A program made the position numbers and the translations under genes. Below the pieces are notes generated by a model that was not told the DNA's origin, ran no database searches, and saw nothing but the letters and a program-made list of their open reading frames with translations. From Gammaproteobacteria bacterium (GTDB lineage: Bacteria; Pseudomonadota; Gammaproteobacteria; Chromatiales; Chromatiaceae): a DNA stretch of 12,078 nucleotides. Of the stretch, positions 1 through 5,450 are shown one piece after another. Positions within the stretch are counted from its first letter, which is position 1, and every line of letters begins with the position of its first letter. Location of the stretch: positions 1 to 12,078 of the forward strand of contig JAUVEG010000014.1 of NCBI GenBank assembly GCA_030594925.1, in the 5' to 3' direction.

Positions 1-151
1 CTTTGTTTATATGTAAAGACACCTACCCGAAGGGCGGCACAGTGACGATAAAGACGATTGTAGTACTGGCCTTGAATGACAGCAATGAGTATTGACCGGC
101 TGTTCACTGCACCATCAAAATCTGCTCGGACAGCTGACTCAGGGATTGACT
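1..151. other. Left-edge stretch without a recognisable gene
   Basis: I see no supportable gene here. One short open frame (76-243) lacks a ribosome-binding site and runs into the palindromic repeat at 152, so I do not call it. No RNA gene or clear promoter was recognised. Together with the repeat at 152-338 and the leader at 339-499, this makes a gene-free first 500 bp. Confidence 0.5.
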
Positions 152-338
152 CTAGTACAGAAGTGCATAAATATCTATCATCAGAAACGCTCGAAAAACC
201 TCGTCATTCCGGCAGTCTTTTAGCCGGAATCCACGTGTGTTAGCGTGTAAGTGATTGATTCCATGGATCCCGGCCTTCGCCGGGATGACGGATTAGATGT
301 TAATCCTGCTACTAGATATTTATGCATCGTTGTACTAG
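152..338. repeat. Palindromic repeat element (MITE-like) with nested hairpins
   Basis: The ends are 26-nt inverted repeats (152-177 against 313-338), matching at 22 of 26 positions and sharing the core TGCATAAATATCTA. Inside are two perfect 8-bp-arm hairpins: ATTCCGGC/GCCGGAAT (206-213 and 223-230) and ATCCCGGC/GCCGGGAT (267-274 and 279-286). The outer parts, 202-213 and 279-290, also pair with each other with one mismatch, so alternative folds are possible. CGTCATTCCGGC-type repeats are a widespread class of dispersed intergenic palindromes in proteobacteria. No convincing target duplication is visible at the ends. Whether it is mobile or a static structured repeat cannot be told from one copy. 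Confidence 0.7.
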
Positions 339-499
339 TCAGAATATCGATATAGTAGTATGATCTTCGAATCGGCGCGCAGAAACTTTCTGTACGAATG
401 ATTCAAATCAATGATTCGCCATGCGTCGATGTGCAAATGCAATGCATTTTTTCAGGATCTTCAAAATAATCTTCCATCTTTTTACAGGAGAAAACCTAA
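339..499. other. Leader region of the DUF3011 gene
   Basis: AT-rich non-coding sequence between the repeat element and the secreted-protein gene at 500. It ends with a good Shine-Dalgarno sequence (AGGAG at 486-490). A promoter probably lies here, but no convincing -35/-10 pair stands out. Confidence 0.4.
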
Positions 500-973
500 G
501 TGAAACATATGTCTGTATTTAAAGCTTTAATCATCCTTAGTTTGACACTGGGCTTCGCGCCAGTTGCGAATGCTGGGGAGATTGCCTGTTCTTCCTTTCA
601 GGACCAGTTCAATCGCTGTCCTTTGGCAAATGCCAATAATCTGGATGTAAAGCTGACCCAAAAGCTGGACGGCAAGTGTAAAAAGGATCATTCCTGGGGT
701 GCCGACAGCGACGGCGTATGGGTGGACAAGGGCTGCAGTGCGGTCTTCAGCTACAATGATTCCCAACACGGTGGTGGGCACGCAAATAATAGATGTCCAT
801 CTGACCTCAAGGGTAATGAATGCGAATATTACAAGGACGGCTATAAAGCAGGCGCCAAGGACGGTAAGGCCAGCATGAGCAACTTCTACGGTCGCCACGC
901 AGATGGGTACGACAGCCGTTTCGAGCCCTATTTCGCAAGAGGCTACGAGGCCGGTTGGAAGAAAAACCGGTAA
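500..973 (+). CDS. Secreted DUF3011-domain protein with duplicated C-terminal module
   Basis: A 157-residue exported protein. The GTG start at 500 is preferred because AGGAG (486-490) sits 9 nt upstream; the in-frame ATG at 509 would be 18 nt away. Residues 1-25 form a Sec signal peptide: a hydrophobic stretch ending in ANA before GEIAC. Residues 28-90 look like a DUF3011 domain, with spaced cysteines (IAC, NRC, GKC, KGC) and the WGADSDGVWVDKGC pattern seen in that family; the four cysteines could make disulfides in the periplasm. A Gly/His linker (QHGGGH) leads to a Tyr/Gly-rich module (about 104-153) with DGYKAG, DGYDSRF and RGYEAGW motifs. The same module recurs almost unchanged in the next gene. 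The biochemical role of DUF3011 and of the module is unknown to me; secretion is well supported. Confidence 0.8.
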   Translation: MKHMSVFKALIILSLTLGFAPVANAGEIACSSFQDQFNRCPLANANNLDVKLTQKLDGKCKKDHSWGADSDGVWVDKGCSAVFSYNDSQHGGGHANNRCPSDLKGNECEYYKDGYKAGAKDGKASMSNFYGRHADGYDSRFEPYFARGYEAGWKKNR

Positions 974-1012
974 GTTGGTGCCCTAGGTTCACAGGAAGGA
1001 GAGATGCCAGAG
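765..1012 (+). repeat. Duplicated module, copy A (3' end of DUF3011 gene plus trailer)
   Basis: About 245 bp that recurs at 1254-1503 with a constant offset of 491 through the coding part. From about 803 to 958 only a couple of substitutions are visible, for example TTCTACGG/TTCTATGG and TTCGCAAG/TTCGCCAG. Similarity frays upstream in the Gly/His linker and continues past the stop codon into a shared AGGTTCACAGGA tract. The copied unit therefore includes non-coding trailer as well as protein module. Confidence 0.9.
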
Positions 1013-1026
1013 TGTACAATTCATTT

Positions 1027-1140
1027 AAACGGGGTATCCACTTCCCTCTCCTAGGTACAAGATGTAGTGAGCTATTTGCATTGCCAATCAAGTTGAACAC
1101 ATCATGTAGTGGCAACGAGAGTAAAGTGGATACCCCGTTT
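1027..1140. mobile_element. 114-bp MITE-like insertion with terminal inverted repeats and 6-bp TSD
   Basis: The 24-nt ends (1027-1050 and 1117-1140) are inverted repeats matching at 22 of 24 positions, with AAACGGGGTATCCACTT as the perfect outer 17. The element is flanked exactly on both sides by TCATTT (1021-1026 and 1141-1146), which fits a 6-bp target-site duplication. It is too short to encode a transposase, so it would be a non-autonomous element moved in trans. It separates the two module copies and supplies leader sequence in front of the lipoprotein gene. I cannot name the parent IS family. Confidence 0.8.
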
Positions 1141-1179
1141 TCATTTATTTCGAAAAATCTAAACCAACAGAGAAACCGT

Positions 1180-1464
1180 ATGAGTAAAATCAGACTTATT
1201 TGCCTACCTGTCATGCTCCTGTTATTAACAGCATGTACTACCAACGATGGTGGTCATCACGGTGGTAGTCAAGCAGATAATCAATGCACATCCGACCTCA
1301 AGGGTAATGAATGCGAATATTACAAGGACGGCTATAAAGCAGGCGCCAAGGACGGTAAGGCCAGCATGAGCAACTTCTATGGTCGCCACGCAGATGGGTA
1401 CGACAGCCGTTTCGAGCCCTATTTCGCCAGAGGCTACGAGGCCGGTTGGCAGGACTATCGATAA
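1180..1464 (+). CDS. Small lipoprotein carrying the duplicated Tyr/Gly-rich module
   Basis: A 94-residue predicted lipoprotein. The ATG at 1180 opens MSKIRLICLPVMLLLLTAC, a short basic N-terminus, hydrophobic core and LTAC lipobox, so Cys19 should be lipidated. The frame is open back to 955, but that extension would read through the preceding gene's 3' end and the MITE-like insertion, so it is rejected. No strong Shine-Dalgarno is visible; AACAGAG lies about 10 nt upstream. After a Gly/His linker (GGHHGGSQ), residues about 41-90 repeat the C-terminal module of the upstream gene at near identity. A likely origin is duplication of the module and fusion to a different export signal, moving it from a soluble periplasmic to a membrane-tethered form. 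Function unknown. Confidence 0.75.
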   Translation: MSKIRLICLPVMLLLLTACTTNDGGHHGGSQADNQCTSDLKGNECEYYKDGYKAGAKDGKASMSNFYGRHADGYDSRFEPYFARGYEAGWQDYR

Positions 1465-1503
1465 ATGGAGACCCAGGTTCACAGGATCGAGAGTGATGGA
1501 ACG
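1254..1503 (+). repeat. Duplicated module, copy B (3' end of lipoprotein gene plus trailer)
   Basis: Partner of the repeat at 765-1012. Coding similarity starts in the CACGGTGGT linker and continues to the stop codon; the shared AGGTTCACAGGA trailer follows with one base of length difference. Upstream of the linker the two genes are unrelated, so the duplication covers a domain and trailer, not a whole gene. Confidence 0.9.
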
Positions 1504-1539
1504 AATCAGGAAAAGAACCTTAGACAGAGGAGCAATTAG

Positions 1540-1902
1540 ATGGAACTGATTATTGGTTTGGTCATAGGCATCGCGATCGCGGCCGTTATTTCAGGCGCCA
1601 TGATCTGGCTGTTGAGCAAGCTCAACCTGGGGCTCAAAGTCGACAATTTTGGTTGGGCGATACTGGCGGGCGTGGTCATCGGGGTCCTGACCAACCTCCC
1701 AACGCACTTTCTGCCGGAATCCGGCATCGCGGTTAAATCGGTAATTGGCTTTGTCGTCGCGGTGGTCGCAATCTATGTCAGTGGACAGTTTCTCAAGGGC
1801 CTGACGGTCAAAGGTTTCGGGGGTGCATTGTTGGCGGCTGCCGTTATCGTCCTGATCAATCTCGGCGTGCTCTTGCTGATCGGCGGGACCCCCGCCGCCT
1901 AG
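1540..1902 (+). CDS. Four-helix membrane protein, phage-holin-4-like (PF04020 type)
   Basis: A 120-residue, very hydrophobic protein with AGAGGAG about 6 nt before its ATG. Four membrane segments are visible, roughly residues 3-26, 39-56, 65-85 and 93-115. The pattern GLTVKGFGGALLAAAVIVLIN near 88-108 resembles the PF04020 family (phage holin family 4 / YvlD-like superfamily). Despite the name, most bacterial members are housekeeping or stress-linked membrane proteins of unknown role, and there is no lysis cassette here. It begins 75 bp after the lipoprotein gene in the same orientation, so co-transcription is possible. A strong dyad follows its stop codon. The family assignment is by motif recognition only. 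Confidence 0.75.
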   Translation: MELIIGLVIGIAIAAVISGAMIWLLSKLNLGLKVDNFGWAILAGVVIGVLTNLPTHFLPESGIAVKSVIGFVVAVVAIYVSGQFLKGLTVKGFGGALLAAAVIVLINLGVLLLIGGTPAA

Positions 1903-1914
1903 CACTGGTCACCG

Positions 1915-1939
1915 TAAGGGGCGGAATTCCCGCCCCTTA
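1915..1939. terminator. GC-rich hairpin after the holin-like gene
   Basis: A perfect 10-bp stem (TAAGGGGCGG / CCGCCCCTTA) with a 5-nt AATTC loop starts 13 bp after the stop codon. There is no T-run after the stem, so it is an atypical intrinsic terminator at best; it could also be a 3'-end stabilising hairpin. Confidence 0.5.
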
Positions 1940-2024
1940 ATAGCGGACTGCAAATTGATGTGAACGTCTATGGCCACTGAATTAATCTCGCGGTCTGTTT
2001 TTGAACCGTCATTTGCGTGAAACC

Positions 2025-2201
2025 ATGCCGTCAAAAAGCGAAGTCGTTAACCGAACCTGTCCGTTCCTGGCCGACGTCTTTCGCCGCAAAAGGACGGGTA
2101 AGCAAAATTCCTGGTGAATCTGGGCGCTGGTGGTATTTTTGCTGCCTCTGATCGGTTTCATCATCTGGTATTTTGCGGGGCCAGGTAAGAAACCATTCTG
2201 A
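2025..2201 (+). pseudogene. PLDc_N-type small membrane protein, interrupted by an in-frame TGA
   Basis: Reading one frame from the ATG at 2025 gives 30 residues ending RRKRTGKQNSW, a TGA at 2115-2117, then IWALVVFLLPLIGFIIWYFAGPGKKPF up to a second stop at 2199. The second half matches the conserved end of PLDc_N (PF13396) proteins: a charged GK loop, a Trp-rich membrane helix with LLPLIGFIIWYF, and a terminal GP. In that family the loop runs into the helix at the point where the TGA lies, often with a Trp, so TGG to TGA is the simplest explanation. The expected first hydrophobic helix is also missing. This is most likely a decayed gene. Re-initiation at the out-of-frame GTG or at an internal codon cannot be excluded. 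Confidence 0.6.
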
Positions 2202-2277
2202 AGTCCGGGCCGGAATGGTCGCCACCGCGACTCGGGCCTTCGCCAGTTCCAGCGACGTCGAGGATGCGTCCAGGCAG

Positions 2278-2560
2278 ATGATAAGTCCACTCCACATTGC
2301 CCTCGGAGACAGTGCAGCGCGCCGCCTGCCGCTCTCACGGTATACTCGGAAACGAGCTCAGTATTCAGGATGATCTGAGCCATGGCCCCCTCGACGACAG
2401 CCGCAAGCGCGTCGACTATATGCGTGCCTGCTTCCAGGGCTACGACGACTGGTTGTTCGATGTCACTGATGCTTTCGCAACTTGGCGTGAGGTGGTCGAG
2501 TGGCTTGATGAAGAAAAGCTTTACAGCACGTCATGTCTAGCTGTGGCTACATCTGATTGA
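2278..2560 (+). pseudogene. DUF1835-family gene remnant, frameshifted and truncated
   Basis: The ATG at 2278 begins MISPLHIALGDSAARRL, which has the LHIxxGDSAA start of DUF1835 proteins. About 50 bp later the recognisable sequence switches to the next frame and continues LGNELSIQDDLSHGPLDD, then RVDYMRACFQGYDDW and DAFATWREVVEWL, to a stop at 2558-2560. These blocks fit the family order (nucleotide-like GDSAA motif, DDLSxGPL motif, then a DAFxxW segment). A frameshift between about 2325 and 2350 therefore separates the first motif from the rest. The protein also stops soon after the DAFATW block, well short of the 200 or more residues usual for this family, and there is no Shine-Dalgarno before 2278. 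Confidence 0.6.
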
Positions 2561-3100
2561 TGCAATGTGAAACAGGTGTTGTTACCGAAGACAGGCAACT
2601 GAACATGCTATTTTTAATGGACTGAGCCAACAAGTAACCTATTGGAAATCAATCGTAAAAATAGCTTGTTTACAATCGAGTGTGCGGGCGGGCAAAGACT
2701 GCTACGGGTCGGCATCACCGACTGAGTGCTTCAAGATCGCGCACTATACATAACTGGGCACTATGCATAAGGAGCAATACCAGTCATTCTGATCCTTCCC
2801 CTCATCAATGAACTGCACTGTTTATCGGAGAGAGCCATTTTATCCATGTGAGACCTGTTTGAGTACCCATTCTGCCGCAAGTGGCGTGGTTGCTTGTTGA
2901 CCAGTGGATACAGCATCCGGTGGACAGTCAAGGGGGGAGGGGCAGACACAATAAACTTCCCTTCATGGGCAGGATGTGCGGCGTAGCAAATGACTGCTCG
3001 TTGCGGTTATTCAAATGTTCTCGGCATAGCCTTTTTCGAAGTTGAGCGATCATTCATTGCTCCAGCCGTCGAGATGTGGTGTGAAAAAGAGGGTTGCACT
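2561..3100. other. 540 bp without a recognisable gene
   Basis: No frame on either strand gives a product I recognise. Small structures include a GTCGG/CCGAC hairpin near 2707-2722 and a near-perfect direct repeat of GCACTATACATAA and GCACTATGCATAA around 2741-2770. A 62-codon minus-strand frame at 2761-2949 has no convincing start or family resemblance. The stretch looks like eroded accessory DNA between decayed genes and the toxin-antitoxin operon. Confidence 0.5.
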
Positions 3101-3622
3101 CTATATTTGTTTTAAGATGTGCATGGATACAAACAATCGCATTGGGTCATCGGTAAATGACTCAAATAATTCATAGTGCTGATAAAATCTGAGAGCATCT
3201 TCGTCCAGAACATCCAATATCACACCAAGTGCGGGTAATCCAGCTTCGGTCAATTCTAGAGATTTTTTAAGCGCAGAGATCAGGGTCTTTTCTCCGAGCC
3301 GATCTCCTTGAAATTGCTCATCTACAGCGAGTCTTGCTAGAAGCACTATTGGGACAGGGTAGCCCGGTAATCGCTTGCTGGAGGGGATTTCTTCCCGCAT
3401 GATGGTGGAGGAAGCCAGTGTATAATAAGCAGCAATTTGCGTCTTTTGGTGGGTTTGGTCTTCAGAAACGATCGGTAAGACCCACGTTCGACTAAGATTC
3501 AACCGCATGTTTTTGATCGCAAAACGTGACAGAAATATGTTCATCTCTGGCTTGCCGCAGTTAAACCTCTTGAGATCCTGTTTTGTATGATCAGCTAAAA
3601 CAAACTCCTGCAAAAAAACCAA
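3101..3622 (-). CDS. GNAT acetyltransferase toxin (TacT/AtaT-like)
   Basis: A 173-residue GNAT-fold protein paired with a DUF1778 antitoxin. Known toxins of this family acetylate the amino group of aminoacyl-tRNA and block translation; the target here is inferred. Visible family features are the N-terminal FNCGKPEMNIFL segment (compare FDCGxxxLNxWL), AAYYTLAS strands, the LLARLAVDEQFQGDRLGEKTL acetyl-CoA motif A (97-114), and FYQHYELFESFTDDPMRLF at the C-terminus with Tyr147 in the catalytic-tyrosine position. In motif A the second glycine of QGxG is arginine (QGDRLG). The start is TTG at 3622, immediately after the antitoxin stop (TAATTG), with GAGGGG upstream, implying translational coupling. 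Full length and undamaged. Confidence 0.85.
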   Translation of the reverse strand: MVFLQEFVLADHTKQDLKRFNCGKPEMNIFLSRFAIKNMRLNLSRTWVLPIVSEDQTHQKTQIAAYYTLASSTIMREEIPSSKRLPGYPVPIVLLARLAVDEQFQGDRLGEKTLISALKKSLELTEAGLPALGVILDVLDEDALRFYQHYELFESFTDDPMRLFVSMHILKQI

Positions 3623-3904
3623 TTAAAACCCCTCGGCATCCAGACGCCTGGACGCTTCTATAATGCGTGCAGATGGCTTTCTCTCTGTATCGTTACAGAT
3701 TGACGTGAAACGATCAAACTGGGCATTAGTGAGTTGGATCGAAGCCTCTCGTTGTAAAATTTCTGGCGCATTTTCACGAATCAAACTGGTGATGAACTCT
3801 GTTAGCGAGGCGTAACCTAACGCCGCTGAAGCTCTTTCCGCCATCTGTTTAATATCTGCATCGACTCGCATTTCAATGCGCTCCCGTTGTGTTGCATGTG
3901 CCAA
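3623..3904 (-). CDS. DUF1778 ribbon-helix-helix antitoxin
   Basis: A 93-residue antitoxin (PF08681, DUF1778), first gene of the operon with the GNAT toxin. The N-terminus RERIEMRVDADIKQMAERAS is the ribbon-helix-helix DNA-binding part, followed by LTEFITSLI. The C-terminal stretch, with LTNAQFDRF and PSARIIEASRR, resembles the segment that wraps the toxin active site. The TTG start at 3904 is preferred: GAGGTGA, a seven-base match to the anti-Shine-Dalgarno, lies 5 nt before it. The in-frame GTG at 3913 overlaps that sequence and would only add MIV. The protein probably represses its own promoter through the palindrome just upstream. Confidence 0.85.
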   Translation of the reverse strand: MAHATQRERIEMRVDADIKQMAERASAALGYASLTEFITSLIRENAPEILQREASIQLTNAQFDRFTSICNDTERKPSARIIEASRRLDAEGF

Positions 3905-3930
3905 GACTATCACCTCACCGATATAAAAAG

Positions 3931-3982
3931 GTACGGCTAATTGCCGTACTGTAATTATTAGCTATATTAGCACATCCGTCAA
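3931..3982 (-). promoter_or_regulatory. Operator palindrome and putative promoter of the toxin-antitoxin operon
   Basis: A perfect 7-bp-arm palindrome, GTACGGC-TAATT-GCCGTAC (3931-3949), lies 27 bp upstream of the antitoxin start. This is the usual place for RHH antitoxin/toxin binding. A TTGACG -35-like hexamer reads on the minus strand at 3982-3977, followed about 16-17 bp downstream by a poor AT-rich -10 (TAATAA/AATAAT). The palindrome would then cover the downstream edge of the promoter. The palindrome is clear; the hexamers are tentative. Confidence 0.55.
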
Positions 3983-4106
3983 GTAGAGAGATGTGTAAAT
4001 GGCCATCTGTAGAAACTACAGCCGTTCAAGATTTCGCATGATGAAAGATATTGAATGTCTGCAGCATATTGTCAATGTGACAGTATCGATCATCTCCGTC
4101 CCGTAA

Positions 4107-4796
4107 GCCAGGCAGTGCAAAATATCAGAGATTGGAAATCTCCATTTCCATGATCTGATGCATCACGATCTCAGCATCCTGTTTGAACAGGAATGCCAAA
4201 TTCAGGTGATGGGGTTGCTCACACTCTCTGGGCGTTACGCAGAGGCGGGGATGCTCGGTGAGATCATCACCAGGGCGGATCAATACGCCACACCAAAACC
4301 ACTATCATAGAACAAGGAAAATCAGCGAATACACCCCGAGGCGGAGAGTGAGCCACACCCATCCGTTTCGCCTGTTGTGGCGACATCACGGCGAGCGAAG
4401 GAGAAGCAGGCCGGGCAGGATTTTCTCCAGTGGCTGCGCCAGCAAATCATTGACGACAACATTGGAATCAACACTGACAATGCGCATCTGCACAGGGTAG
4501 AGGAGGGATTGCTGATCGTTTCACCGGCAATCTTCAGGCGTTACTTGCGACATGTCGAGAACCTTGAATTGGAGGAACTCCAGAGGGGTTTCCAGTCTTT
4601 GGGGATCCACAGGATTCCGGCCCCTAACCAGCCCATCTGGACATACCGGCAACAAAGCCGGAAACGCAACAGCAAGTTACGCGGAATGTTGATTGCAGAT
4701 CCTTTGACCGTGCTTGACCTCGATGATCTTCCTGAAGAAAATCCGCTGATTTGTCGTAGACTAAAAAGTCATGCGTCAGCGCTGTTCTTTCTTTGA
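4107..4796 (+). pseudogene. Remnant of ICE relaxase TraI_2/MobH, C-terminal part
   Basis: One frame with a stop at 4104-4106 and an internal TAG at 4308-4310 reads as two joined pieces. Before the TAG it gives GRYAEAGMLGEIITRADQ, similar to the AGxxGEIxxxAD stretch I associate with the TraI_2 domain. After it comes a Pro/Glu-rich linker (PEAESEPHPSVSP), then QDFLQWLRQQI, VEEGLLIVSPAIFRRYL, LGIHRIPAPNQPIWTY, KLRGMLIADP and LPEENPLI. This is the order of blocks in the TraI_2 C-terminal domain (PF07515) of MobH relaxases, which nick oriT in integrative conjugative elements. The metal-binding HD-type N-terminal domain is absent. The end (after about 4755) runs into integrase sequence from the opposite strand, a deletion junction. 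The GTG at 4377 is not a convincing real start. Confidence 0.7.
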
Positions 4797-5086
4797 AGTC
4801 AATCTCATCCCAGTGCAGACCAAGCAGTTCTCCCAGTCTTGCACCGGTGGTCAGCGCCATCAATACCAGCAGATAGAGTTTGTTCCAATCGGATTCACGG
4901 CAAGCCGCCAGCAGCGCAGTGCGCTCCTCATCGGTGAGAAAACGAGTGCACTTATTTGTTCTCTATGCGCTTTGACCAAGTGCGCGCATCTTTCTTGAGG
5001 CGGAATGTTTTGGTCTTGATGACCTTGCTGTTTTTGCGGATGATGGCCTTAAATGTGCCGGCCTTTGTCTTGGTGATGGTTGCCAT
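4772..5086 (-). pseudogene. Tyrosine integrase remnant, core-binding domain and C-terminus deleted
   Basis: The original start survives: ATG at 5086 with AGGAG 8 nt upstream, encoding 44 residues (MATITKTKAGTFKAIIRK...FRLKKDARTW) that look like the N-terminal arm-binding domain of a phage/ICE integrase. A TAA at 4954-4952 ends that frame. One base over, integrase homology resumes as RFLTDEERTALLAACRESDW and LVLMALTTGARLGELLGLHW, the start of the catalytic domain with the first catalytic Arg in TGARLGE, then DEIDFKERTAL. The roughly 100-residue SAM-like core-binding domain between these pieces is gone. So is everything after about 4772, including the His-x-x-Arg and Tyr motifs. It cannot be active. 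Its start faces away from the tRNA-Asn 3' end about 125 bp upstream, the usual layout of tRNA-targeting integrases. Confidence 0.8.
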
Positions 5087-5178
5087 TTCGGTAACTCCTG
5101 AAACACGTAAAAATCCGGCAATGTACCTGTTTGGTACCTATTGCCACTTTTCAGCGTGTCTCAGTGTTGCCTTACGGC

Positions 5179-5200
5179 CTGATTTATTCCGTTAAATCAG
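5179..5200. terminator. Hairpin just downstream of tRNA-Asn
   Basis: A perfect 8-bp stem, CTGATTTA / TAAATCAG, with a 6-nt loop starts 9 bp past the tRNA 3' end. There is no U-run on the tRNA strand, so termination is uncertain. It could equally be part of the old integration site. Confidence 0.4.
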
Positions 5201-5209
5201 TTGCTTAAT

Positions 5210-5285
5210 TGGCTCCTCGACCAGGGCTCGAACCTGGGACAAACGGATTAACAGTCCGTTGCTCTACCAACTGAGCTATCGAGGA
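5210..5285 (-). tRNA. tRNA-Asn (anticodon GTT), CCA encoded
   Basis: The minus strand folds as a complete 76-nt cloverleaf: acceptor stem TCCTCGA/TCGAGGA, D arm GCTC...GAGC with AGTTGGTA, anticodon stem ACGGA/TCCGT around CTGTTAA (anticodon GTT), T arm CCAGG/CCTGG with TTCGAGC, discriminator G and an encoded CCA. All stems pair without mismatch, so the gene is intact. The adjacent integrase remnant suggests its 3' end served as an ICE attachment site; if so, integration regenerated the full tRNA. A second copy of the 3' end (other att site) was not found in the window. Confidence 0.97.
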
Positions 5286-5297
5286 ATGGAGAGCGGT

Positions 5298-5326
5298 ATA
5301 ATAAGGATTTCAGTCAGAATGGTCAA
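5298..5326 (-). promoter_or_regulatory. Sigma-70 promoter of tRNA-Asn
   Basis: On the minus strand, TTGACC (5326-5321) and TATTAT (5303-5298) are each one base from consensus and are separated by exactly 17 bp. A C-rich discriminator (ACCGCTCTCC) follows, and the tRNA 5' end lies 12 bp after the -10. A GC-rich discriminator is typical of stringently controlled stable-RNA promoters. Confidence 0.8.
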
Positions 5327-5450
5327 TCCCCGAGGTGAAATATATGCTGGCAAATGGAGCTCTTTTTTCAAATCACTCTCGCAGAGCTGTTTTTTCCCTG
5401 TTTTATACAGCCCTGAAAGGCTGATCCCACCCCTGTTTATCTGAACGGGA

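Noticed and set aside
76..243. 55-codon open frame near the left edge
   Set aside because: No Shine-Dalgarno, no family resemblance, and its second half lies in the palindromic repeat.
955..1179. Upstream extension of the lipoprotein frame
   Set aside because: It overlaps the end of the previous gene and reads through the MITE-like insertion; the signal peptide and lipobox begin at 1180.
1540..1902. Holin-like protein as part of a prophage lysis cassette
   Set aside because: No endolysin, spanin or other phage gene is nearby, and the family is common outside phages.
2761..2949. 62-codon minus-strand frame
   Set aside because: No ribosome-binding site, odd composition and no recognised motif.
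4377..4796. Complete 139-residue gene starting at GTG 4377
   Set aside because: Family-like sequence continues upstream in the same frame, and the last residues come from sequence past a deletion junction, so it is a relaxase fragment.
1..5209. Second copy of the tRNA-Asn 3' end marking the other att site
   Set aside because: I looked for the T-arm sequence on both strands to the left and saw no copy; the far end of the element may be outside the window or deleted.
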